Positions 28,216 to 38,527 of a stretch of 48,990 nt of DNA are shown here, piece by piece. Origin of the DNA: Acidobacteriota bacterium (GTDB lineage: Bacteria; Acidobacteriota; Terriglobia; Bryobacterales; Bryobacteraceae). Each line of letters begins with the position of its first letter. The stretch's first letter is position 1. The translations under genes were made by a program, and so were the position numbers. The DNA lies in the NCBI GenBank assembly GCA_016871155.1, contig VFZO01000016.1, forward strand, positions 1-48,990, read 5' to 3'. The notes beneath the pieces were generated by a model, which saw only the letters and a list, made by a program, of their open reading frames with translations, did not search any database and was not told the origin of the DNA.

Positions 28216-28434
28216 ATGCAAGGCCGCCTGCGCTTTCTGAACACCGTGAGATACACCGCGACCGCTGTTTGCGTTTTGCTGGTGGCCGGAATCCTGACAT
28301 TGATGATCCTGGCCCGCGGAAAAACAGGAGACGATGGGGACATTGCGGGGGTTGTCGCGCCAGCACTATTCCTCACGTGCGTGTCAGCCGGGGTCGCGTT
28401 GGTTGCGAACGTCCGTAGGTTCCACAACGAGTGA
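28216..28434 (+). CDS. Small membrane protein (72 aa), hypothetical
   Basis: The product MQGRLRFLNTVRYTATAVCV continues into a first hydrophobic helix LLVAGILTLMILA. A charged loop GKTGDDGD follows, then a second helix AGVVAPALFLTCVSAGVALV and a basic tail. It is too small for a recognisable family. The well-defined two-helix layout and regulator-like boxes upstream support it as a real gene. No Shine-Dalgarno is seen. Confidence 0.5.
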   Translation: MQGRLRFLNTVRYTATAVCVLLVAGILTLMILARGKTGDDGDIAGVVAPALFLTCVSAGVALVANVRRFHNE

Positions 28435-29154
28435 GTTTAAGACCGGGCGAGCGGAGGAAGCCCGACAGAGACTCGCTTGGGTAAAGATACCTCTTCGAAC
28501 GTCATAGCGTATCGAGTGCTCTCTGGGCGGATCGTCACCTATCGGGAAGTTGGCAAAAACGATTTGCCCCGCGAGAAAGAGAGGGCGTGTAGCCCTTACG
28601 GCGTTCGAGGTTCCAAAGCAGATCATCGGCGAAGCGGCCTCTGCACGGCGTGGCATGTGTCTGTCCCGTCTAGCGCACGATTGGCCGGCATAGGGTTTGT
28701 CAATCGGCCAAAAACCACGGCCGCACCGTATGGAATCAAAAGATAGATCGAAAAGACGCATTCAGTTCTGAGGCCCCTTGGAGCCAACACCGGGATGAAG
28801 GTCGAAGCAAATCCAGCCGATCGCCGCGCACACAATCGGTGCGCAGGGCACCGCTCCCTCAGCGCCCACAGTCTCTGGGCGCTCCGGTGCCATGGAATGC
28901 CAAGGTCAATCACGTCGATTCCGCCCTGGGATGTCACACTCGCCGCTCGCATCCGTCCGCGCGGAGCGGACAGTGCCGGCAACGGCGGCCGTGTTCTGCC
29001 CAGAGAGAATCCCCATCGCGACAAGAATGAACAAGATCCTGATTAGGCGCACAGCGACCCGAGGGTGTCACCCAACTCCTGTTCCCCCGCCTGCAGTTCA
29101 CAGAGTGATAAAATCCGGCCACGAGAGCGGTGTCGAATCAATTTGGAGCGTGCC
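28435..29154. other. 720-bp stretch without a supported gene
   Basis: Open frames on both strands are short and lack family motifs. On the minus strand at about 29040-28900 one reads a hydrophobic lead LFILVAMGILSGQ, then TAAVAGTV, which resembles the start of a secreted protein. It then meets a stop, so it may be a relic. I see nothing else. Confidence 0.45.
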
Positions 29155-30147
29155 ATGATCCACTCGAGTTCTGGAAGATGTCTGACGTTATTGGCTCTGT
29201 TAGCCGCGTGGCCAGCCTGGCCACAGGCTTCGAATAGCACCGTCCGCGGGATCGTCCGCGATCAGTTGAACGCAGTGATTCCGGGTGCGACGGTTACTCT
29301 TGCCAGTACACGCACCAACATCAGCCGGACTGTCGTCTCCAACGAAGCCGGCGTATACGTATTTCCGGGAGTGAACCCAGGCCCCTACCGTCTCACGGTG
29401 GATGCGGCGGGAATGCAGAGGTTTGAAGGCACTCTAACGGTCCAGGTGCAAGAAGACGCGACGGTGGATGCGATTCTCCGGGTGGGGCAGGCAGCGTCGG
29501 AGGTGGAGGTGCGGGACGTCACGCCGGTGGTGCGGACGGACTCGCCGTCCATAGGGCACGTGCTCGAGCGCAAACGCATCGAGACGCTGCCGATCAACGG
29601 ACGCGCCATCACTGCCCTGCTGCAAACGGTTCCCGGTGTGGAGACGGGCCAGATGCGAGCGTATGGCATGCGCCAGGGAACCATGGCTTTCGTTTTCGAC
29701 GGCACACAACACAATGAATCGTGGGAAGGCTGGGCTCAGCAGCGGCCACCCGGTCTTGATGCCGTCGAGGAGTTCAAGGTCGAGATCAACAGCGCGTCGG
29801 CCAAGTTCACGCGCCCGGCGACGCTGATCGTTTCCAGCCGCAGCGGGACGAACCAGTTCCATGGGGCGCTGTTTGAGACGAACCGGAACAACGCGATTGG
29901 AAAAGCCCGGCAACGGCAAGACACCTACACTAAAGCGCCGTTCCTCAACCGCAACGAGTTCGGCGCCTCCGCGGGAGGGCCCGTTAACCTTCCCGGCCTC
30001 TACAATGGCCGCAATCGCACGTTCTTCTTCAGCTCTTGGGAGGCTACCCGGCAAATCAACCCCAGCACGTTGCGGTGGCGCGTCCCGACCGAAGCTATCG
30101 TAGGCAATCCAGAATTTGGCCCCAAACGGCTCGCACCGGATAGATAG
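29155..30147 (+). pseudogene. Truncated Oar-like TonB receptor, barrel missing
   Basis: The 330-residue product has a signal peptide (MIHSSSGRCLTLLALLAAWP), the carboxypeptidase-regulatory-like domain (GIVRDQLNAVIPGATVTLAS) and the plug region (MAFVFDGTQHNESWEGW, DAVEEFKVEINSASAKF). It runs to the usual RTFFFSSWEATRQINPST segment, then stops at 30147. Full relatives are about 1100 residues, so the beta-barrel is absent and cannot be found in the 260 bp before groEL. The loss most likely came by deletion joining this gene to the groEL 3' flank. A secreted plug-only protein is a less likely alternative. A GGAG lies before the ATG at 29155. Confidence 0.8.
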
Positions 30148-30334
30148 AGTGAGGTCCTCAGCTCCGATCAGAAGAAACTGAACACAAAAACCGCGAATCG
30201 CCTACGCCTTGAGTGGCAAAACAAGCAAACGCGTTCACGGTCTACCGGCCCGGCAACGTCTGGAAATACACGGCGGGCCGCGACAAGGACGCCCACCACC
30301 GGATCAAGACCCGCACAACACAATCAGCATCCGC

Positions 30335-30381
30335 CAAAAAACACCAACGCCCACATCCCCTCTCGGGGAATGCGGGCGTTG
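30335..30381 (-). terminator. Rho-independent terminator of groESL
   Basis: On the minus strand after the groEL stop, CAACGCCCGCATTCCCC and GGGGATGTGGGCGTTG pair almost perfectly around GAGA (30345-30381), followed by GTGTTTTTT. It is the strongest terminator in the window. Confidence 0.9.
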
Positions 30382-30406
30382 AGTGCAATCCAAACCAAGC
30401 CGGAGC

Positions 30407-32357
<1,951 letters not shown>

Positions 32358-32487
32358 GTAAGGACCTCCAGGTACTCTTCAACTGGTGTTGGGTTGGATA
32401 CTGCAAAGCCCGCTACGGGCTTCTCAGAAATTCTCCGGCCTAACCGGATATGGGCACGGATCCGCGCCACACCAAATATTATTAGCA

Positions 32488-32504
32488 CACTCCGGCAAGG
32501 AGTG
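32488..32504 (-). promoter_or_regulatory. CIRCE-like operator variant upstream of groESL
   Basis: CACTC-N7-GAGTG sits right at the predicted groES transcription start, where HrcA operators (TTAGCACTC-N9-GAGTGCTAA) normally lie. The flanks keep part of the consensus (TTAGCA on one side, GACAA on the other), but the spacing is 7 rather than 9. No hrcA gene is in the window. Confidence 0.45.
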
Positions 32505-32512
32505 ACAAAGAA

Positions 32513-32541
32513 ATTGTATAAGTTGTTGAAATCGATAACAA
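32513..32541 (-). promoter_or_regulatory. groESL promoter (housekeeping type)
   Basis: On the minus strand TTGTTA (32541-32536), a 17-bp spacer and TACAAT (32518-32513) make a good sigma-70 promoter in an AT-rich island. The expected start near 32506 coincides with the CIRCE-like repeat. Confidence 0.65.
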
Positions 32542-32584
32542 TATTATCACATTAAAATTGTTTAAAAAATGTGAGCAAGGCCGC

Positions 32585-32609
32585 TATCTGAGTGCTTTGC
32601 ACTCAGATA
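32585..32609 (-). terminator. Perfect 11-bp hairpin between a hypothetical gene and groES
   Basis: TATCTGAGTGC-TTT-GCACTCAGATA is a perfect inverted repeat 28 bp after the stop of the minus-strand gene at 32637. A T-run (ATTTTTT) follows about 14 bp further on. It is probably that gene's terminator, though the U-tract is displaced. GAGTGC/GCACTC also resembles half-sites of the CIRCE element in reverse. Confidence 0.5.
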
Positions 32610-32636
32610 TATCTTCGCGATGGCCGATGCCGCCCC

Positions 32637-33170
32637 CTACTTCGCCGCCGGAACCAGCCCAAGATCCTTGCGAAGCTGCAACGTCACCGCCTTGGCGAAC
32701 TTCACCATCTCCGGCCGGGCTGTCGTCTTCGGGGCGTGCTGCATGGACCACAACACGCTCCGATTGGCCCGGCCCACCAGAAACACCGTGCCCCGCCCGC
32801 GCCCCCAACTGGATCCGCCCATTCGGAACTGGCTCGCGCCCAGCAGATCGGCCGGACTGCCGCCGGCCGCCTTCTCCTTCTCCTTTTCCTTCTCATCCTC
32901 TTTCTTCTTCTCTTCCACACGCTTGGGCGGCGGATACAACTCGGCGAACTTCTGCTCGAACGGCTCGCCCACCGAATCGGTGAAGAGCGCATCGGCGCGC
33001 TGCGGGTCGGTGGTGACGGCGTAGACGCCGCTCTGCGCCAACTCACTGGCCAGATACTGGTCCAGCCCGGAGGTCATCTTCAGGATGTAGACCGTTTTGA
33101 CGTTGCGCGCCTCGGGGTCCGCGGCGATCATCGACGATAACAGGACGGCGAATAGGGAGAAGCGTTTCAC
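32637..33170 (-). CDS. Secreted charged hypothetical protein
   Basis: A 177-residue protein with a short signal peptide (MKRFSLFAVLLSSMIAADPE). A compact N-terminal alpha/beta part (NVKTVYILKMTSGLDQYLAS, then GVYAVTTDPQRADALFTD) is followed by a Lys/Glu-only linker (VEEKKKEDEKEKEKEKAAG, about 86-102). The C-terminal part has RGTVFLVGRANRSVLWSMQH. The ADALFTD segment looks like a nucleotide- or metal-independent periplasmic fold; I cannot name a family. It stands alone, diverging from the sulfatase. Confidence 0.7.
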   Translation of the reverse strand: MKRFSLFAVLLSSMIAADPEARNVKTVYILKMTSGLDQYLASELAQSGVYAVTTDPQRADALFTDSVGEPFEQKFAELYPPPKRVEEKKKEDEKEKEKEKAAGGSPADLLGASQFRMGGSSWGRGRGTVFLVGRANRSVLWSMQHAPKTTARPEMVKFAKAVTLQLRKDLGLVPAAK

Positions 33171-33218
33171 ATCCTCATAATACCTGCCGAATCCGTTTAC
33201 GATGGAAACACCAGCCCT

Positions 33219-34568
33219 ATGTGGACTCGCCGGACGTTTCTAACAGCCCTGGCCTCGCAAGCCGCGAAGCCGAATATCGTGCTGTTCCTCGCCGACGACT
33301 TGGGCTGGGGAGACGTAGGCTTTCACGGCGGCGCGACGCCGACGCCGAACATCGATAAACTGGCCGCCCAGAGCCTCGAACTCACCCGTTTCTACACCTA
33401 CCCATTCTGCACGCCAACGCGTGCCGCGCTGCTCACCGGACGCATGCCCATCCGCTTTGGCATGGTCTACAACGTCATCCGGCCGTGGTCGCCCAACGGC
33501 ATTCCGCTCGATGAGCACCTGCTGCCGGAAACGCTCCAGGCCGCCGGCTACCAAACCGCCTGCATCGGCAAATGGCACCTGGGCCACGCCCACCGGAAGC
33601 TGCTGCCCAACGCGCGCGGCTTCGACCATTTCTACGGACACGTCAACGCCGAGATTCACTACTTCACGCACAAGTTTATGGGCGGCCTGGACTGGCAGCG
33701 CAACGGCAAGAGCGTGGACGAAGACGGCTACGCGACCACCTTGCTCGCAGGCGAAGCGGTTCGATGGCTGGCACAGCGGGACCGGACGCGCCCCTTCTTT
33801 CTGTACATGCCGTTCAACGCCGTGCATACCCCGCTCAGTGCGCCCGACGAAGTGCTGGTGAAGTACAAGGACCGGAAACACGAAAGACTCCGGATTCTCG
33901 CAGCCGCCATTGACGTCATGGACTCAGCGATTGGTCAGGTGCTCGCGGCGGTCGAAAACGAGCCCAACACAATCGTGTTGTTCCTAAGCGACAACGGGGG
34001 CGCGCTGGTGACAGGGGCCAGCAACGGCGCGCTGCGAGGGTCGAAGGGCACCACCTACGAAGGCGGCATCCGCGTGCCCGCCCTCATCCGCCACCCCAGC
34101 CTCGCCGCCGGCACAAAGTCCAGTCAAGTCACCACCGCGTACGATCTCTTCCCGACGCTGCTGGGCGCAGCCGGCCTCGAGCCGCGAGGCCGCAAGCCGC
34201 TGGACGGGCTTAACCTCTGGCGGCAGTTTCGAACGCGGACGGCCATCGGCCGCGAGCCGCTTTTCTTCGCCGTCAAATCGAACGAAAAGGCCGACTATCG
34301 CTTCGCTGTTCTCCACGGCGATTGGAAGCTGGTTCGCGTAGTCGAGGAGGGCGCGCCGCGCGCGCCGGATTATCTGTTCGACCTCGCCTCCGACCCCGGC
34401 GAGAAAAACGACGTCGCCGCGCGGAATCCGCGCATTGCGGCCGAGCTCGGCTCGCGCCTCGACCAGTGGCGTCAGCTTCATCCGGACGGAGACATCGTCT
34501 CCTCCACCCGGCCACACCCAGGCTGGATCGCCCCAACCGACTATGCCGCCGCGGCCCGGCAGGACTAA
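33219..34568 (+). CDS. Type I (formylglycine-dependent) sulfatase
   Basis: A 449-residue arylsulfatase-type hydrolase. A twin-Arg-like leader (TRRTFLTALASQAAK) suggests Tat export. NIVLFLADDLGWGD gives the metal-binding Asp26/Asp27. The formylglycine motif is CTPTR with Cys64, and KWHLGH and LFLSDNGG complete the calcium/sulfate site. Substrates of relatives are sulfated polysaccharides or other sulfate esters. A formylglycine-generating enzyme or anaerobic maturase is not in the window. It starts divergently from a secreted hypothetical gene and is 6 bp from the next gene, with which it is probably co-transcribed. Confidence 0.9.
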   Translation: MWTRRTFLTALASQAAKPNIVLFLADDLGWGDVGFHGGATPTPNIDKLAAQSLELTRFYTYPFCTPTRAALLTGRMPIRFGMVYNVIRPWSPNGIPLDEHLLPETLQAAGYQTACIGKWHLGHAHRKLLPNARGFDHFYGHVNAEIHYFTHKFMGGLDWQRNGKSVDEDGYATTLLAGEAVRWLAQRDRTRPFFLYMPFNAVHTPLSAPDEVLVKYKDRKHERLRILAAAIDVMDSAIGQVLAAVENEPNTIVLFLSDNGGALVTGASNGALRGSKGTTYEGGIRVPALIRHPSLAAGTKSSQVTTAYDLFPTLLGAAGLEPRGRKPLDGLNLWRQFRTRTAIGREPLFFAVKSNEKADYRFAVLHGDWKLVRVVEEGAPRAPDYLFDLASDPGEKNDVAARNPRIAAELGSRLDQWRQLHPDGDIVSSTRPHPGWIAPTDYAAAARQD

Positions 34569-34574
34569 CAGCCG

Positions 34575-36803
34575 ATGTTCATTCTCCTTCCCCTGGCCGC
34601 CTGGGTAGCCCTGTTCGGCGCGGCCGGCCGGCTGCCCTTGGAATCTCTGCGGCTACGCGTGTTCGCGGCCAGCGCAATCTGGACACTCTGCGCCGTCGCG
34701 GCGGTGGAGGCGCTGAGTCCCTTCGCCGCGATCGGGCGGATACAGGTTGCGATCTTCTGGGTTTTGATCGCGGCCGTCGCGTGGAAGCACGCCGATTGGC
34801 GGTGGGAGCGCCCGAAGCTGGAATGGCCCTGGCTCGCGGCCGGCGCGCTGGCCGCCCTTGTGGGCCTCGCCTCGCTGGCCTCGCCGCCAAATACCGTCGA
34901 TGCGATCGTCTATCACGCCCCCAGAGTGTTCTTCTGGGCGCAACACGGCTCGGTCGCGCACTACCCGGCATATTCCCTGACCCAGTTACTGCTGACGCCC
35001 GGAGCCGAGTTCCTTTCGCTCCACTTCCACGTTTTGAGCGGCTCGGACCGGTTCATGCCGCTGCCGCAGTTTCTCTTCTATCTCCACGCCATCGCCGCGG
35101 CGTCGCTGCTGGCGAAATACCTGGGCGCGAACCCGGCGCGGCAAGCCGTGGCCGCGCTGCTGGCGGCATCGATTCCCGAAGGCGTGTTGCAGGCCTCCGG
35201 CGCGAAGAACGACTTCGTGGCCGCGGCGTGGATCCTCATCGCCGCTTGCTTCGTCTTCGCCTTCCGCGAAAGACCGCGGCTGCTGTTCGCGCTATTGACC
35301 GGCGCGGCCGCCGGCCTGGCCCTGCTGGCGAAGTCGACGGCTATACCGTGGTTGCCCGCGCTGGCCGTGGCCGCAGCGGCTATCCTCCGGCGGCATCCGG
35401 AGCGATGGCGAGCCCTGGCCGCCGCGGCGGCGCTGGCGATTTCGATCAATGCACCAACCATCCTCCGCTATCGCCAGTTCACCGGCCACTTTTTCGCGGC
35501 GACGCCGGAGATGCCCGGCGGCGGCTGCCAGTTTGTCAACGGCTCGATCACGCCGGGAACGTTCTTCTCGAACGCTATCCGCAATGCGGCCCTCCACGTA
35601 TCGACACCGGCCGAAGATTGGAATCGCTTCGCCGAACAGACAGCCGTACAGCTACTCAACGCCGCCGGCCAGTCGCCGAACGATCCGCAAACCACCTGGT
35701 GCGCCACCACCTTCTCCGTCCCTCCTTTCTCCTTCGACGAGATTCGAGCGCCGAACACACTGCACTTCGCGCTGCTGCTCATCGCCGTTCCGATCGCCCT
35801 CCGGCGCGGCGGCCCAATGCGCTACGCGGCGTTGGCGCTGCTCTCGGCGGCGGCGGTGTTTTGTTTGCTCCTGCAGTGGCAGCCCTGGCACACGCGGCTG
35901 CACCTGGCGTTCTTCGTGTTTGGTACGCCGATCGCCGCAGCGCTGCTGCCGGCGTGGCTTGGCGCCGCCGCCTTCATTCTGGCGTTGCCGTTTGCATTCG
36001 ACAATGAGATGCGGCCTCTGCTAGGTCAGCGCAGCGTATTGACGGCGCCGCGCGAAGCGGTTTACTACTACGGGCGCCAGATGCACCAACATCCCTTTCA
36101 ACAGGCCGTGGAAGCTTTGAAAAACTCCGGCTGCACCCGCATCGGCATCGCCAACCTTCTCGATCACTACGACTACCCGCTGGTGGCGCAGTTGAAGGCC
36201 GCCGTTCCCGCCGCCGAGTTTCAGTACATTCAGGTCCCGAACTCCAGCAAGCGGTTTCCCTCTCCGATGCCGCCGCCGTGCGCCGTGTTCTGCTCCGGCT
36301 GCGGAACGCAGCCGGACACGTGGCAACGGTTCAGCGGGATCGCCAAAGGCATCTCCGTGTTCGCCCATGCCGCCGTCTTCACCCCGAACCTGCCCGAGCT
36401 TCGCGCGTCGGCCACGCCGTGCCGGATTGAGTTCGACGACCGCTGGTATCCGCCCGAGTTCGGCCCGGCCGGCTCCTGGCGCTGGTCGACCAAGGGAGGG
36501 CGGCTGCGGCTCTCGACCGGGACGGCCGGCCCGATTCAAGTGTCGGCCCGTTTGATGTCGTTGCGGCGCCCCAACCAGGTTCGCGTGCTTTGGAACGGCT
36601 GGCCGGCGGCCATGATCGAGATGGGCCCCGAACACTCCGGCGCCTTCCAGTTCGAAGCCGCGACCGTGGCGGGCGAGAACACGTTCGAGATCGTCACCGC
36701 CGTGGAGCCGGTGTCCCCGCCGAACGATCCACGGCGCCTCGGCGTCGGCCTGACCGGCCTGGAGGTCACCGATCACGAAGGCGCGCTGGCGTGCAAACAG
36801 TAG
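34575..36803 (+). CDS. Polytopic membrane protein, GT39/ArnT-like glycosyltransferase
   Basis: A 742-residue protein with about ten or more membrane helices in the first ~480 residues and a periplasmic C-terminal domain. SPPNTVDAIVYHAPRVFFWA (first loop, from about residue 108) holds the Asp plus His pattern seen in the catalytic loop of lipid-linked-sugar transferases of the GT-C fold. The C-terminus, after FSGIAKGISVFAHA, is a beta-rich domain (RVLWNGWPAAMIEMGPE). It probably moves a sugar from a polyprenyl carrier to an unknown acceptor. Its stop is 3 bp from the convergent methyltransferase stop. Confidence 0.65.
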   Translation: MFILLPLAAWVALFGAAGRLPLESLRLRVFAASAIWTLCAVAAVEALSPFAAIGRIQVAIFWVLIAAVAWKHADWRWERPKLEWPWLAAGALAALVGLASLASPPNTVDAIVYHAPRVFFWAQHGSVAHYPAYSLTQLLLTPGAEFLSLHFHVLSGSDRFMPLPQFLFYLHAIAAASLLAKYLGANPARQAVAALLAASIPEGVLQASGAKNDFVAAAWILIAACFVFAFRERPRLLFALLTGAAAGLALLAKSTAIPWLPALAVAAAAILRRHPERWRALAAAAALAISINAPTILRYRQFTGHFFAATPEMPGGGCQFVNGSITPGTFFSNAIRNAALHVSTPAEDWNRFAEQTAVQLLNAAGQSPNDPQTTWCATTFSVPPFSFDEIRAPNTLHFALLLIAVPIALRRGGPMRYAALALLSAAAVFCLLLQWQPWHTRLHLAFFVFGTPIAAALLPAWLGAAAFILALPFAFDNEMRPLLGQRSVLTAPREAVYYYGRQMHQHPFQQAVEALKNSGCTRIGIANLLDHYDYPLVAQLKAAVPAAEFQYIQVPNSSKRFPSPMPPPCAVFCSGCGTQPDTWQRFSGIAKGISVFAHAAVFTPNLPELRASATPCRIEFDDRWYPPEFGPAGSWRWSTKGGRLRLSTGTAGPIQVSARLMSLRRPNQVRVLWNGWPAAMIEMGPEHSGAFQFEAATVAGENTFEIVTAVEPVSPPNDPRRLGVGLTGLEVTDHEGALACKQ

Positions 36804-36806
36804 GCG

Positions 36807-37553
36807 CTACTTCTCCGCGAGCAGAATCAGCGATTGACCCAACGGCAGATCCACGCCGCCGGCGATGAGTTTGGCCTCCGCCGCCAGCGGTGCGTACAGC
36901 AACCGGTCGAGCCACGGCGGCACCGGCTGCACGCCGCTCTGCGGCGGCGCGCCCGAGAGCGGTTCGATTACACGGAACTTCAGCAGGGCCACCGGCATGA
37001 GCAGTGAATTCGCGTAGGTGCAACGCAGCACGCGGAACCCGGCCGCCGCAGCGGCATCGACGAGCCGCGCGCGCGTGAACCGCTGGCGCTCCATCGCAAA
37101 TTGAGAATGGTGACTGCGCAAAACGTCCAGCGCCGAGGCGCGCAAGGCCAGTAATCCGCCGGGCTCCAGAACACGGTGAAACTCACGCAGCGGCTTATCT
37201 TCTTCGCCGCGTGGCAGGTGGACGATGACGTCCATGCTAATCACTGCGTCGAAGGCGTTCTCTGCATAAGGGAGCGCTTGGATGTCGCCCTGCGCCAGGC
37301 GGCTCACACCCAGGCGCTTGGCGTACTCCAGACCCTCCCAACCCAGGTCGAGCGGAAACATCGGCCAACCGTATCGCTGCTCCAGAGCTTGCGCGAAGTG
37401 GCCCGTGCCAGCGCCGGCCTCCAGCACGCGCCGGAACTTTCGATTTGCCGCGACCCGGTCCAGCAGGCCGAACATAATCTTGCGCTGCCCGCGGTACCAC
37501 CAGAAATCGTTCTCGGCCTTGGCGATGTTGTCAAACTCCGCCGGGTTCATCAT
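36807..37553 (-). CDS. Class I SAM-dependent methyltransferase
   Basis: A 248-residue methyltransferase with motif I VLEAGAGTG at about 43-51, acidic motif II FPLDLGWEGLEYA, DIQALPYAENAFDAVISMDV (motif IV region) and the post-motif REFHRVLEPGG. A FWWYRGQRKIM segment near the N-terminus is usual in small-molecule methyltransferases of sugar and polyketide clusters. Its ATG overlaps the epimerase stop (ATGA). It is the last gene of a three-gene operon with an unknown protein and the epimerase, so a sugar O- or N-methylation is likely. Confidence 0.85.
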   Translation of the reverse strand: MMNPAEFDNIAKAENDFWWYRGQRKIMFGLLDRVAANRKFRRVLEAGAGTGHFAQALEQRYGWPMFPLDLGWEGLEYAKRLGVSRLAQGDIQALPYAENAFDAVISMDVIVHLPRGEEDKPLREFHRVLEPGGLLALRASALDVLRSHHSQFAMERQRFTRARLVDAAAAAGFRVLRCTYANSLLMPVALLKFRVIEPLSGAPPQSGVQPVPPWLDRLLYAPLAAEAKLIAGGVDLPLGQSLILLAEK

Positions 37554-38527
37554 GACGGCAGATAGTGGCTCCGGTGCTCGCGGTAGTATTCGAGCGTTTT
37601 GGCGACGCCGGCCGGAAACAACGTGACCGGTTTCCAGCCGATGGTCGCGGCAATGCGCGACGAATCGGTCGAGTAGCTGCCGATGTCAATTGACTTGTGT
37701 CCTTCGGGGAAGTCGCGGAAACGGATCTCGCAGCCGCCGGCCGCGGCCAGGGCGCCGGCGATTTCGGCGAGCGGCAGCGCCTCTGGACCGCCGACGTTTA
37801 GGTTGGCGTGCGGCAAGCGGTGGCGCGAGGCGCACAGCAAGCAGGCGTCGACTACATCGTCGATATAGACCGGATCGCGCTGCTGCTCTCCGTGACCGAA
37901 AATTTCGATCGGCTCGCCATTGAGCGCCCGCCGGAAGAAGTGGCCCAGCACGCCCTGTTCGGGAATGTTGAGCGCCATGCGGGGCCCATAGACATTCGTG
38001 AGGCGGAGGATGGTCGCATCGACGTCGCCACTGGCGTTCAGCAGACGATGGTAGCTGGCCGCGGCGTTTTTGTGGACGCCATTGAAATCGATTGGATTCA
38101 CCGGGTGCGACTCGGTGATCGGCAGGAACTGCGGCACGCCGTAGACCTGGCGCGTGCTGGCGTAGACGACTCGCACGCCGGGCTGCATGGCGCGCAGGGC
38201 GAGCAGGAAGCGCAGTTGCGCGGTCGTGTTCAGCTCCAGATCGCGCAGCGGATCACGCATGCTGTTGATGTGGCTGATCTCGCCGGCCATATTGAAGACG
38301 GCCTCCAGGCCGCGCAGGCGTTCCGCGTGGCGGGCCGCGTTGCCGATGTCGTCGTCAATGACCGGAATATCGTAGCCCGCGAGGTTCCGCCGGTTCGCGC
38401 CGCAGCCCTGGACCGAGGAGTCCAGCACCACGACTTTCGCGCCGGCTTCCGCTAACCGGCAGGCCAAGTTGCTTCCGATGAATCCGAGGCCCCCTGTTAC
38501 AAGGACCTTCTTCCCCGTGTAGTTCAT
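37550..38527 (-). CDS. NAD-dependent sugar epimerase/dehydratase (extended SDR)
   Basis: A 325-residue extended SDR. The NAD motif TGGLGFIGSN is at 11-20, Asp35 in VVVLDSS selects NAD(H), and FNMAG and YASTRQVYG follow. The catalytic YxxxK position reads NGVHK (in DFNGVHKNAAASYH): the Lys is kept but Asn stands where Tyr is usual. I recall this NGxxK form in a subgroup of sugar epimerases. RLTNVYGPRM and DPVYIDDVVDA are typical. It probably alters a nucleotide-sugar for the flagellin glycan. It overlaps the genes on both sides by 4 bp. Confidence 0.88.
   Translation of the reverse strand: MNYTGKKVLVTGGLGFIGSNLACRLAEAGAKVVVLDSSVQGCGANRRNLAGYDIPVIDDDIGNAARHAERLRGLEAVFNMAGEISHINSMRDPLRDLELNTTAQLRFLLALRAMQPGVRVVYASTRQVYGVPQFLPITESHPVNPIDFNGVHKNAAASYHRLLNASGDVDATILRLTNVYGPRMALNIPEQGVLGHFFRRALNGEPIEIFGHGEQQRDPVYIDDVVDACLLCASRHRLPHANLNVGGPEALPLAEIAGALAAAGGCEIRFRDFPEGHKSIDIGSYSTDSSRIAATIGWKPVTLFPAGVAKTLEYYREHRSHYLPS

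Noticed and set aside
28623..29024. Minus-strand frame in the 28.4-29.15 kb gap
   Set aside because: The hydrophobic-leader-like stretch soon meets a stop and no frame continues it with recognisable sequence; kept only as a possible relic.
34322..36007. 561-codon open frame on the plus strand in another frame within the sulfatase and membrane-protein genes
   Set aside because: Arg-rich shadow crossing a gene boundary; both real genes are clear in their own frames.
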